A DNA stretch of 64,000 nt from Xenophilus aerolatus (lineage in GTDB: Bacteria > Pseudomonadota > Gammaproteobacteria > Burkholderiales > Burkholderiaceae_C): NCBI GenBank assembly GCA_029968055.1, contig JASCNX010000006.1, positions 124,001 through 188,000 on the forward strand, read 5' to 3'. Numbering within the stretch: position 1 is the stretch's first letter; the number at the start of each line of letters is the position of its first letter. A model generated the notes under the pieces. That model was not told the DNA's origin. It was given only the letters and a program-made list of their open reading frames with translations, and did no database searches. Positions 48,862-56,400 of this stretch are shown piece by piece. A program made the position numbers and the translations under genes.

Positions 48862-49224
48862 CGTCGTCTGGTCCCGCCGCCAGGGACCGCAAATTCCTTT
48901 GAAAGCCGCACCAACGCTTGAGTCCCCGGGAGCAGGCTTCATCGGTACCGACGTAAGTACCGACAAAATTGAGGCGTTGGGTTTGTACCACGCACGATGA
49001 AATCTGTCGTATGCCGCCGCATAGCACCACCACAGCTCGGCTGACATCACTAGCCGCCGTCAGTGCCGTTTCGCCACCTCATTCAACCCGGGCGGCATCT
49101 CGGTCTATCCCCTGAAGGAAGCGGCGCTCATGGGCAGGCGACCAGCCCGCCCATGATATTGATGCAGGCTGAGTTCGATGCTCAGCGACGCCATACCGGC
49201 CCGCGTCGTGACGGCACGATGCGG

Positions 49225-49308
49225 GCATCCAGCGAGCAAACTGGATGCTCATTGGCCGGCGGAGGCAACCGCTGGCCTTCAAGCCTGCCTCACGGCGGGC
49301 TTTTTTTT
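49225..49308 (+). ncRNA. Candidate structured small RNA with three hairpins ending in T8
   Basis: Three stems in tandem: GCATCCAG/CTGGATGC (8 bp, 49225-49248), GGCCGGCGG/CCGCTGGCC (9 bp with one G-T, 49254-49277) and the terminator GCCTGCC/GGCGGGC (7 bp, 49283-49300) followed by TTTTTTTT. The region has no protein gene. The 5' end and promoter are not determined; the span given is the structured part only. Confidence 0.45.
49283..49308 (+). terminator. Intrinsic terminator with T8 tract
   Basis: GCCTGCC-TCAC-GGCGGGC then eight T. Perfect apart from one G-T pair. It would end a rightward transcript in a region with no coding gene. Confidence 0.8.
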
Positions 49309-49407
49309 GCCTGGGCGACCCTGTGCGTCACCGAGCCCCAGCGGATGTAGATCGGCCGGCCCGCTTGTTGATCCGGTCGCGCTGGCATTCGGCTGCCCAT
49401 GCGTGTC

Positions 49408-50103
49408 CTACGCTGGCGCAGCGTCAAAAAGCTCCACGGGCGTGAGTTTGATCAGCGCCCTCGCGTCCTCCACCGTGCCGAAAAGCCACTGGTCGACATC
49501 GCAAAGTTCGAGCAGCACCAGGCTGCGCTTGTCCTGCTTGTCGGCCCCAAGCCGCGGATCTGGTTTGTGCATGCGCTTCATCAGAGGGTGCGCGTCGGCG
49601 TTGACGGTCACCATGGTGTAGCTGGGCACGACCTCGCCCGTCGCCGGGTCGGTCCACTCGCTCCACAGGCCCGCCACGCTCCAGGGGTGGCCGTCTGCAC
49701 GCGCGAAGCGCCACCAAACATTCGCGCCCGTCTCCCAGTTCGGCTCGAAGAACAGCCGCGCCGGGACAATGCAGCGCTGCCCACGCTTCCAGGCATCGCG
49801 ATAGGTCGGTCGGCTGGCAATGGTTTCCTGCCGTGCATTCACGGTGCTGATGCGCTTGGGCTTCTCGCCCGGACCGCGCGGCCGGCTCATCGGGATGCGA
49901 GTCTCGCTGTCCGGCGGGATCATTCCCCACTGCGCCAGGTGTGCCATGCGCTCGCCCTGTCCGTCGGAGCGAACGATGGGGCCGGTGGACAGCGGAAACA
50001 GTTCCCGCGCATTGAACAAGCCCGCGGGCATGCGCTTGCCGGCGCCGATCTGCCAAAAGTCCTCGATCTCGCGTGTTTCGGGTGGAATGTAGCGAGTGCA
50101 CAT
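49408..50103 (-). CDS. SOS response-associated peptidase family protein (SRAP, YedK/HMCES-like)
   Basis: 231 aa from ATG 50103 (MCTRYIPPETR). Cys2 is the thiazolidine-forming residue that crosslinks abasic sites in single-stranded DNA. Other catalytic motifs: VNARQETI and FNAREL (Asn), ARLFFEPNW (Glu), and MKRMHKPDPRL (His). A full-length SRAP domain. Last of four minus-strand genes downstream of a LexA box, so DNA-damage induced. Confidence 0.92.
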   Translation of the reverse strand: MCTRYIPPETREIEDFWQIGAGKRMPAGLFNARELFPLSTGPIVRSDGQGERMAHLAQWGMIPPDSETRIPMSRPRGPGEKPKRISTVNARQETIASRPTYRDAWKRGQRCIVPARLFFEPNWETGANVWWRFARADGHPWSVAGLWSEWTDPATGEVVPSYTMVTVNADAHPLMKRMHKPDPRLGADKQDKRSLVLLELCDVDQWLFGTVEDARALIKLTPVELFDAAPA

Positions 50104-50120
50104 GCGCGCATTGTGCGCGG

Positions 50121-50426
50121 CTACTCCCACGCGTCGAACGGCACCAGCTTGCACCCATATGGCGGATCACCCTCGCGGCCTGCGCAGGCGGCTGCGATGG
50201 CGACCGCCAAGGCCTCATCCCATATCTTCATGACGGCGGTCGGCCCTGCTGGGGGCTCGCTGCTTTCATCGATGCCTTCGTCATCCCATGTTTCCAGTTC
50301 GGCATGAGCGCCGAACGCGGCCTCCGGGGTGACGCCGCGGTCCCGGAGAAACGCGAGAGCGGCCGCCAAGCCGGCCTCCAACTGGGCGCGCGTTGCACCC
50401 GGCACGGTGAGCTTGATCGCATCCAT
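50121..50426 (-). CDS. Hypothetical protein, SOS-linked operon
   Basis: 101 aa from ATG 50426. Acidic protein with a helical start (AIKLTVPGATRAQLEAGLAAALAFLRDRGVTPEAAF) and DAALAVAIAAACAG near the end. No recognised family. Its ATG overlaps the stop of the preceding gene (TGATG). Confidence 0.55.
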   Translation of the reverse strand: MDAIKLTVPGATRAQLEAGLAAALAFLRDRGVTPEAAFGAHAELETWDDEGIDESSEPPAGPTAVMKIWDEALAVAIAAACAGREGDPPYGCKLVPFDAWE

Positions 50427-50674
50427 CACATCGCCCCTGCGGCCCGCTCGCGAGCCGGAACTACCCAGTGCATCCAGATCCCCCGCAGCCAGGCGGCCGT
50501 GTACACGACCGACAGGACAAACATGCCCCACTGCCCGGCACGCCAGGTCGCAACGACCCACAGCGGCTGGCCCAAGAGGCCGACGATGCATGCCCAGCGC
50601 GCCCACCGCGGTCGCCCATCTTGAGACAGCCAGGCGGCCAGAGCGCCCAAAACGGCGATCGCGACCTGTTCCAT
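50426..50674 (-). CDS. Small predicted membrane protein, SOS-linked operon
   Basis: 82 aa from ATG 50674. Three hydrophobic segments: VAIAVLGALAAWLSQ, WACIVGLLGQPLWVVATW and GMFVLSVVYTAAWLRGIW. Trp-rich. Phage proteins of this topology (small inner-membrane proteins) exist but no family is assigned. Confidence 0.5.
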   Translation of the reverse strand: MEQVAIAVLGALAAWLSQDGRPRWARWACIVGLLGQPLWVVATWRAGQWGMFVLSVVYTAAWLRGIWMHWVVPARERAAGAM

Positions 50675-50676
50675 AC

Positions 50677-50865
50677 CTATGCCTTGCCTTCGATGGGCTG
50701 CAGCCACTGTGCTGCAGCCTCGGCCGGCGGCATCTTTCGCAGCCGGGGATCGCGCATCAGCTCGCGCGCGGTGTCCTCCAACTCTTGTGGGCCGAGGGTG
50801 CGCCAATGCTGGTGCAGGTGGTGTGCACAGGCCGCAATCCAGAGGGGTGGAGGGATCTCGTCCAT
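50677..50865 (-). CDS. Small hypothetical protein, first gene of SOS-linked operon
   Basis: 62 aa from ATG 50865: DEIPPPLWIAACAHHLHQH, LGPQELEDTARELMRDP, MPPAEAAAQWLQP. A LexA box lies 21 bp upstream (50887-50902), so transcription is presumably SOS-controlled. No recognised family. Confidence 0.5.
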   Translation of the reverse strand: MDEIPPPLWIAACAHHLHQHWRTLGPQELEDTARELMRDPRLRKMPPAEAAAQWLQPIEGKA

Positions 50866-50886
50866 GGGTTCATTCTCGAACCGATA

Positions 50887-50902
50887 CTGTATATTTGTCC
50901 AG
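50887..50902. promoter_or_regulatory. LexA box between divergent gene sets
   Basis: CTGTATATTTGTCCAG matches the CTG-N10-CAG consensus of proteobacterial LexA sites, with the strong CTGTATAT half. It lies 21 bp from the 50865 start on the minus strand and overlaps the presumed GTG start of the rightward gene, so it should repress both directions. Confidence 0.8.
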
Positions 50903-51279
50903 TGTTTTACGCCGAAGTCACCCTGCTGCGCCGCGAGGGCCGGCGCCTGCCCCAGCGCGAGTGGCCGGCACCGGTCTACGGGCTGGTGCAGGTGCAGGAC
51001 AACGCGCACGGCAACTTCAGGCGCCTGATGCGCTCGCTCACGCTGCATGAGCAGATCGGGGTGGGCTCAGTGCGTCATGCGGCGAGCTTGTTCGATCCGT
51101 ACTTCCTGCCCAGCGTCGACGGCGCCCTACTCATCGCGGGCATCGAACTGTGTTCCGCCCCGACCGGCCAGGGCGTGCGCGAGCACGGGCAGGTGTGGTT
51201 ATGCCGCACGCGCGCCCACCACGAGGAATCCAGGGAGCCCCTGAGCGCCCTGCTCGATCGACACCAGCCAGAGACCTGA
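50902..51279 (+). CDS. Hypothetical protein under the LexA box
   Basis: 125 aa assuming GTG 50902; upstream CTG 50887 is also in frame. Soluble alpha/beta-looking protein (VFYAEVTLLRREGR, VYGLVQVQDNAHGNFRRL, ALLIAGIELCSAPTG). No Shine-Dalgarno is visible because the start abuts the LexA box; leaderless translation or a later start (none with ATG) is possible. No recognised family. Confidence 0.55.
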   Translation: MFYAEVTLLRREGRRLPQREWPAPVYGLVQVQDNAHGNFRRLMRSLTLHEQIGVGSVRHAASLFDPYFLPSVDGALLIAGIELCSAPTGQGVREHGQVWLCRTRAHHEESREPLSALLDRHQPET

Positions 51280-51288
51280 GCGCGCTCG

Positions 51289-51344
51289 GCCCGTCTCACA
51301 AAGACGGGCGTCGTGACACGACCCTTCCGTCTTCTCAAGACGGA
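51289..51344 (+). promoter_or_regulatory. Cluster of three perfect hairpins
   Basis: Three stem-loops in 56 bases: GCCCGTCT-N5-AGACGGGC (51289-51309), GTCGTG-A-CACGAC (51310-51322) and TCCGTCTT-CTC-AAGACGGA (51326-51344). The first and third share the CCGTCT/AGACGG arms and the third lies 8 bases before the next ATG, so it may govern the ribosome-binding site (GGAGG at 51342-51346). Confidence 0.5.
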
Positions 51345-51352
51345 GGTCGAGC

Positions 51353-51571
51353 ATGGCGAACACGAGGGCGGATCGAAACCGGCGGTACCGCGAGGGCGTT
51401 GCCCGGCGCGGCGGCGTGAGCTTCGGCGCAGTGGTGGACCGCGCGACGGCCGCCCGGCTGCGCGGCCTTGCGCGCGAGCACGGCGAGCCACTGGGCGAGG
51501 TGCTCAAGCTGGCATCGCTGCTGGCCGTGCGCGAGCTTTCCAGCACCGCGCGGACGGGCAGCACAGCGTGA
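51353..51571 (+). CDS. Small basic protein, possible ribbon-helix-helix DNA-binding protein
   Basis: 72 aa from ATG 51353. Basic N-terminus TRADRNRRYREGVARRG, then a beta-strand-like VSFGAVVDRATAARLRGLAREHGEPLGEVLKLASLLAVREL with alternation typical of ribbon-helix-helix proteins. The next gene starts within its stop codon. No confirmed family. Confidence 0.5.
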   Translation: MANTRADRNRRYREGVARRGGVSFGAVVDRATAARLRGLAREHGEPLGEVLKLASLLAVRELSSTARTGSTA

Positions 51572-52455
51572 GCGCCGTCGACTACATCCCCGGCCCCGCT
51601 GACGCGCCGGGGCGCTACTTCGCCTGCGCCCGCCTCTCGGCCACGTTGAGCGTTGGCGGGTGCGCCGCGCAGTGGACTGCCTCCACCCACCGCGACGCGT
51701 CGCCCTGCCGCGGCTGCCCGATCGGCCGCGAGCACTTCGCCCAGCACCACGGGCTGCAGCCGGCCGAGCCGAGCCGCGGGCGCGTCGGCACGTGCTTGAG
51801 ATGCAACGGCGTCGGGCTGCGCCTGATCGGCAGCCGCGGGATCTGCGTCTCCTGCGCGAATCGCACCTACGAAGTGGAGCGCGGCCGCAACGCCAAGGGC
51901 AGCCCGCCGGTCAAGCATGGCCCGCTGCTCACCCTGCACGTCCAAGCCATTGACGCCCATGGCCAGCACGTGCACCACGCTGTCGAGGCCCGGCACGCCG
52001 TCGAGGCCGCGGGCGTGGTCGCGCGCCTGCGCCTTCGCGACGGCGAGCGGCTGGCACCGGGCCGCGCGCATGCCGTGGCGCCGCTGGGCGCCCAGGGTGA
52101 TGGGCTTGGGCTGGTCTGCGCGTCCTGCGGCACGCCGGGCATGTTGGAGCGCGTCGTCAAGGCCAGGATCGAGCACCACTGCCCTGTGTGCCAAGGCGAG
52201 TCCCAGAGCAGCGGATGGCGCGTGGCGCTGGCCCGACTGGTGCTCCCGCTGATGACCGCCGGGGCGGCGCGCACGTGGCTGCAGTTGGTGCCCAGCGAAG
52301 TGCCGCCCGTGGTGCGCGAAGAGGCCGACCGGTGGGCCTACGTCGACCTCGGCTGCGCGACGTGCGGGCGCTGCATTCTGCAGACCCGCCAGGCCCGGCG
52401 CGGCAAAGCTCTGTCCGTGCGCTGTGAGCACTGCGGCGAGCGCGCCGAGGGGTAG
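51568..52455 (+). CDS. Multi-zinc-ribbon protein of unknown function
   Basis: 295 aa from GTG 51568, overlapping the previous stop (GTGA). Contains at least seven CxxC-type pairs: CRGCP, CLRCN, CVSCA, CASCG, CPVC, CATCGRC and CEHCG. The spacing suggests three or four zinc ribbons separated by a helical/beta middle part (LLTLHVQAIDAHGQHVHHAV). Likely nucleic-acid-binding; I do not recognise a family. It belongs to the same rightward unit as the LexA-linked genes. Confidence 0.6.
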   Translation: MSAVDYIPGPADAPGRYFACARLSATLSVGGCAAQWTASTHRDASPCRGCPIGREHFAQHHGLQPAEPSRGRVGTCLRCNGVGLRLIGSRGICVSCANRTYEVERGRNAKGSPPVKHGPLLTLHVQAIDAHGQHVHHAVEARHAVEAAGVVARLRLRDGERLAPGRAHAVAPLGAQGDGLGLVCASCGTPGMLERVVKARIEHHCPVCQGESQSSGWRVALARLVLPLMTAGAARTWLQLVPSEVPPVVREEADRWAYVDLGCATCGRCILQTRQARRGKALSVRCEHCGERAEG

Positions 52456-52695
52456 TCCCGCACCCACACGTGGTAAGCGGCTCGTGCATCGCTGCCGGCT
52501 ACCAGCCGAATCCGCCCCACAAGCATCTGCACGTCGGAGACGCCCACCGGATAGCGCCAGCAACACCCCAAGGAAGTCGGGCCAGGCGCCTGCCACACGC
52601 GCCACGGGACTTGCTTGTCCAACCCGTTGAAGCCGGCGACTCAGCTTTGCCCGACCGCGCCTGGTAAGATCAAATGTTAAGTACGCCTCCTCAGA
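52456..52695. other. Gene-free interval with promoter of the methyltransferase
   Basis: 240 bases. TGGTAAGAT (52662-52670) is an extended -10 motif about 25 bases before the ATG; no good -35. Nothing else recognised. Confidence 0.4.
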
Positions 52696-54285
52696 ATGCC
52701 CATTCCCATCATCGATCTGTTCGCCGGACCTGGCGGCCTTGGCGAGGGCTTCGCCTCTCTGAAGGACGCGAGAGGGGAGCCGGTGTTCCGTCTTCGCGTG
52801 TCGATCGAGAAAGAGGCCAGTGCCCACGCCACTCTGCTGCTGCGGGCGGTCTACCGTCTATTGGACGGCACGCAGGACGAACGTCACTACTACGACTACG
52901 TCACGGGCGCGATCACGGCTGAGCAGTTCCGGGCGATCCCAGCGATCGCGTGGGCATTCAAGGAGGCACGCGACGAGGCTCATCCGTTTGAACTGGGCAA
53001 GACGCCCGAGACAGAAATCGATGAGAAGATCCGGCGTGCGCTCCAGGGCAACACGTCGTGGGTGCTCATTGGCGGCCCGCCCTGTCAGGCTTATTCGCTG
53101 GCTGGCCGCGCCCGGCGCACTAATGACGCCAGCTTCTCGAAGGACGTCAAGCACTTCCTCTATCGCGAGTACCTGCGCATCATCCGGGCGCACCGTCCCG
53201 CGATCTTTGTGATGGAGAACGTCAAGGGGCTACTTTCCTCCAAGCATTCAGGCCGGTCGATGTTCGGCCGCATTTTCGAAGACCTGTCGACGCCTCACGA
53301 CGGAGTCGAATACGAGCTTCGCTCATTCGTGTGCGACGACCAAGGATTGGGCCTCTCACCGCAAGACTACCTGATCGAGTCCGAACGCTTCGGCATCCCA
53401 CAGACACGCCATCGAATCATCCTATTGGGCGTGCGCAAGTCGGGTTCGTTCATCAGGCACGACTTGCTCGAGCCCATGCGCTCGATCGGCGTGCGTGATG
53501 CCATCTGGGATCTCCCGGTCATTCGCAGCCGGATTTCGCGCGGTGACGATTCGCACCAAGCTTGGCACCGCGCCGTGTCCAGTGCGCACAAGGCACTTAA
53601 AGGCTGGCGTTCTGAGCATGCGCGTGGGCTCGCCGAGTCCATGAGGGAAGCCGCCGCCAATGCAGCTTCGGTCTACGGCACCGGCGGCGCCTTCCTGAAA
53701 GCGCCGGCCAGCCGTTCGACTCCGCGCGCTGGCGCGACCGCAACGGCGTATCGCCAGTGGGTGCTACGTCCTAAGGTGGGTGGCGTGCTGCAGCATGAGG
53801 CACGCTCGCACATGGAAGCGGATCTGGCTAGGTACCTGTTTGCGGCCACCTGCGCTAAGGCGACGGGTCATTCCCCGAAGCTCCCCGCCTATCCGCCCCG
53901 TCTCCTGCCGGCGCATCGCAACGCAGGTATCAGTGATGGCGCACCCATCCCCTTCACGGACCGATTTCGGGTGCAATGCAGCGACGACCCGGCATCAACC
54001 ATCGTCTCGCATATCGCGAAGGACGGCCACTACTACATCCACTACGATCCGATGCAGTGCCGCAGCCTCACCGTGCGGGAAGCTGCCCGTCTTCAAACCT
54101 TTCCAGACGACTATTTTTTCGAGGGCAACCGTACCCAGCAATACGTGCAGGTCGGCAACGCCGTCCCGCCGCTGCTGGCCGCTCGCCTAGCGAGGATTGT
54201 CTGGAGGATTGTGGACCAGTCCGCGGGTCAGGGCAGCTCGAGCAGGTCCAGTAGCCGAGTCGCGGGTGAAGCCGCGGTCGTCTGA
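52696..54285 (+). CDS. DNA C5-cytosine methyltransferase (DrmMII-like)
   Basis: 529 aa. Motif I DLFAGPGGLGEGF, catalytic motif IV GGPPCQAYSLAGR, motif VI MENVKGLL, motif VIII QTRHRIILLG, motif IX/X RSLTVREAARLQTFPDDY and QVGNAVPPLLAARL. It transfers methyl to cytosine C5; the target sequence cannot be read from the sequence. Beside Vsr and DrmA/DrmB-like genes it most resembles DISARM class 2's DrmMII. Its 3' end overlaps the convergent vsr by 58 bp. Confidence 0.9.
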   Translation: MPIPIIDLFAGPGGLGEGFASLKDARGEPVFRLRVSIEKEASAHATLLLRAVYRLLDGTQDERHYYDYVTGAITAEQFRAIPAIAWAFKEARDEAHPFELGKTPETEIDEKIRRALQGNTSWVLIGGPPCQAYSLAGRARRTNDASFSKDVKHFLYREYLRIIRAHRPAIFVMENVKGLLSSKHSGRSMFGRIFEDLSTPHDGVEYELRSFVCDDQGLGLSPQDYLIESERFGIPQTRHRIILLGVRKSGSFIRHDLLEPMRSIGVRDAIWDLPVIRSRISRGDDSHQAWHRAVSSAHKALKGWRSEHARGLAESMREAAANAASVYGTGGAFLKAPASRSTPRAGATATAYRQWVLRPKVGGVLQHEARSHMEADLARYLFAATCAKATGHSPKLPAYPPRLLPAHRNAGISDGAPIPFTDRFRVQCSDDPASTIVSHIAKDGHYYIHYDPMQCRSLTVREAARLQTFPDDYFFEGNRTQQYVQVGNAVPPLLAARLARIVWRIVDQSAGQGSSSRSSSRVAGEAAVV

Positions 54286-54701
54286 GCAATCCAAGCCGCT
54301 AGCCTGTCGAATTGACGGATGGCCAGCCCCTCTGGGCCGATCGAGCACTCCCAAACGACTGCAACGCGCCAGCCTAGTTCTTGGAGCCGTCGCACGGCGG
54401 TGGCGTCCCGCTCGACATTGGCCGAGAATTTCGCCGCCCAGACTGCGGCATTGGTCGAAGGCACCGTCGTCATTGGACAGCCAGGGTGCCGGTGCCAGAA
54501 GCAGCCGTGCACGAACAGCGCGACACGATGCTTCGGCAGCACGACATCCGGCGTTCCCGGCAAGTCGCGCCGATGAATCCTGAACCGGTAGCCCGCGAAG
54601 AACAATTGGCGCCGCAACGCCAATTCGGGCCGTGTATTCTTGCCGCGAATGCGCGACATCATCGCGCTGCGTTGGACGGGAGTGACGATATCTGCGCACA
54701 T
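54228..54701 (-). CDS. vsr: Very short patch repair endonuclease (Vsr family)
   Basis: 157 aa from ATG 54701. Vsr motifs: SAMMSRIRGKNTRPELALRRQLF, RRDLPGTPDVVLPKHRVALFVHGCFWHRHPGC (catalytic Asp and zinc Cys/His) and WRVAVVWEC (Glu). Canonical Vsr nicks at G-T mismatches from deaminated 5-methylcytosine. Beside a cytosine methyltransferase it fits repair of its methylation; in a defence locus a nuclease role is also possible. Last gene of a seven-gene cluster. Confidence 0.93.
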   Translation of the reverse strand: MCADIVTPVQRSAMMSRIRGKNTRPELALRRQLFFAGYRFRIHRRDLPGTPDVVLPKHRVALFVHGCFWHRHPGCPMTTVPSTNAAVWAAKFSANVERDATAVRRLQELGWRVAVVWECSIGPEGLAIRQFDRLAAWIAQTTAASPATRLLDLLELP

Positions 54702-54735
54702 TGCAGTGACTCCTGCGGCTTCGGCTGGACTTGGC

Positions 54736-56400
54736 TCAGCCAGCTGGTGGCGGGAGGGACTTCTTCCTCGAACGCGCCGCCGGTTTTGCCGGAAGGCTGA
54801 AAAGGTGGACCGCCTCGTGCAGCGCATCCACAATAACACCGAGTTCCGCCACGGGGGGAAGGGTCGGGAGGTCGCAGCACAGCAGGCGCTGCTTGTTGGC
54901 ATCTACTCGGGGATACCAGAGCCGGCCTCCTCCCTCGAAATTCATCGCGACCTCTTTGCCCGTCCTTGGTTTGCGATCGGCCTCAAGCCTGTAGCGCAGG
55001 ATTGGAAACCGCGCACCGCCGAGGCTGCAGTGAACCACCTCGACACGCTGGTCGCCAGGCAATGTCACCAGCCATGAATACTCGGTTTCGCCCTTGCCAA
55101 CAACTTGGTAGCCTTGACGCTTGAAGTCTGCGCGCCAGTCCAATTCCAGCGGATCGGGCGTCTTCTCCTCCTCCCATTCGATCAGCGGACACCCCGTCAT
55201 CGAGAGGCTAAAGCGCGTGGCGTTATCAGTATCGGCGCAGGACACGGAATGTAACTGCGCGACGTCCTCGCCACCGCTCTGCGAGAGGAACTCTAGCAGC
55301 GCTCCCGCAATGGATGACAACGATGGGGCATGCGGCCCCTTCAACCGCCAAGAAGCGTTGATAAGGCCCTGCTTCAGGCCGACGAGAAATGCAGCGGCCG
55401 ATGCGACCTTGAGGCCGGCCGGCTTTGGCGCAGCCAAAAATGCAGCGAGCGCGGATGGTCCGTCGGCCTGAAGCGCCAGCAGCGCAGCTCTTAGCAGAAC
55501 CGACTTGTCATCGGCGAGCCGATCCCCGTCTAATACCATACGACTGGCCGCCACATCGCGGGCGATCTGGACCCACCTTTCCTCTATCTCCCTACGCTGC
55601 CGGTCATCCTGGGCGCCGGATGCTGCGAACCCCTGCGCCAACGCGTCAATCAATTCCCGCGGCGACGCATCGCGGGCCTGTGCAAAGGTGTGAACGACCG
55701 CGCTGACCAGTGGCACGCCGGCCACCTCCCCCGACCCCGTCAGCGCCGCCAGCGCGCCAGCAAAGTTGAACGCGTCGGCACTGGCCGGATTCGACAAGAA
55801 GCGACCCACTGCGGGAAGGCACGCTGGCTGCAACTCAGTCAATGCCACCATGCAATGAATGCCGGCCACGATGCGATCGACCAAATACCCAGCGCGCAGG
55901 GCATCGGCATCGCGCCGCTCGGCCAGTTCAAATCTCGCCGGCCCCTCCAGACCAAAACAAGCCGATTCGACTTGCCAAGCCAAGCACTCCGGGTCGAACT
56001 CGTCCACAGGCCGCAAGCGGAAGGCATCGGCCTCGTCGTTCGATCTGAACACCAAGCGCTCGATGTCCGCGTAGCCGATGCTATGGCGCGCGCTTGCATC
56101 GATATCGTGGTTCAGTTCCAGCAGCACCGGAAAACGCTCGCTGCGCCCCGCCTCGAGCAGCGCGACTTCGGTCGTTCGCAGGCCAACTTCGACGAGCGCG
56201 ATGTGGCCCGATGCAACGGGCAGCCGCACGCCTTCATCGGGAAAGCTGTCCGAAATGCACAACCCCCCCAGCAGAACCAGCGCATCCTCCCGATTGCAGG
56301 GGAAGAAGCGTCGCGTCCGCTCGGATGCCGGAATGTCCAGTTTGCGCTGCTGCGCGGCCGCCAGAGGCTTCTCCTCGGCCTCCGTGCCGTTTTGCGTCAT
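54736..56400 (-). CDS. Unrecognised protein of the DISARM-like operon
   Basis: 554 aa from ATG 56400, overlapping the stop of the UvrD-like gene (ATGA). Acidic, with no signal peptide or membrane segments. Features: SERTRRFFPCNREDALVLLGGLCISD near residue 30, RREIEERWVQIARDVAASRMVLD in the middle, and a basic end (PAARSRKKSLPPP). No phospholipase D HKD motif, so it is not DrmC. I do not recognise a family. It lies between the UvrD-like gene and vsr, so it belongs to the defence operon by position and overlap. Confidence 0.7.
   Translation of the reverse strand: MTQNGTEAEEKPLAAAQQRKLDIPASERTRRFFPCNREDALVLLGGLCISDSFPDEGVRLPVASGHIALVEVGLRTTEVALLEAGRSERFPVLLELNHDIDASARHSIGYADIERLVFRSNDEADAFRLRPVDEFDPECLAWQVESACFGLEGPARFELAERRDADALRAGYLVDRIVAGIHCMVALTELQPACLPAVGRFLSNPASADAFNFAGALAALTGSGEVAGVPLVSAVVHTFAQARDASPRELIDALAQGFAASGAQDDRQRREIEERWVQIARDVAASRMVLDGDRLADDKSVLLRAALLALQADGPSALAAFLAAPKPAGLKVASAAAFLVGLKQGLINASWRLKGPHAPSLSSIAGALLEFLSQSGGEDVAQLHSVSCADTDNATRFSLSMTGCPLIEWEEEKTPDPLELDWRADFKRQGYQVVGKGETEYSWLVTLPGDQRVEVVHCSLGGARFPILRYRLEADRKPRTGKEVAMNFEGGGRLWYPRVDANKQRLLCCDLPTLPPVAELGVIVDALHEAVHLFSLPAKPAARSRKKSLPPPAG

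Larger units (their letters stand above)
48862..49407. other. Gene-free 546-base stretch at the accessory boundary
   Basis: No gene supportable on either strand. The minus-strand reading 48770-49033 contains GTYVGTDEACSRGLKR, reminiscent of conserved integrase-flanking sequence but not a recognised domain. Contains a direct repeat GTACCGAC twice (48945-48952, 48957-48964). The right part holds a structured, terminator-ended RNA candidate (49225-49308). It separates the housekeeping block from an SOS-linked and defence region, so an integration site may lie here. Confidence 0.45.

Noticed and set aside
48770-49033. Minus-strand frame with GTYVGTDEACSRGLKR as an integrase fragment
   Set aside because: No catalytic Arg/His/Tyr set of a tyrosine integrase and it runs into the terminator; resemblance is too weak to annotate.
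49063-49350. Plus-strand open frame across the T8 terminator
   Set aside because: It reads through a strong intrinsic terminator, has no ribosome-binding site or homology; treated as non-coding.
54736-56400. DrmC (phospholipase D) identity for the 554-aa protein
   Set aside because: No HxK(x4)D motif is visible anywhere in it.
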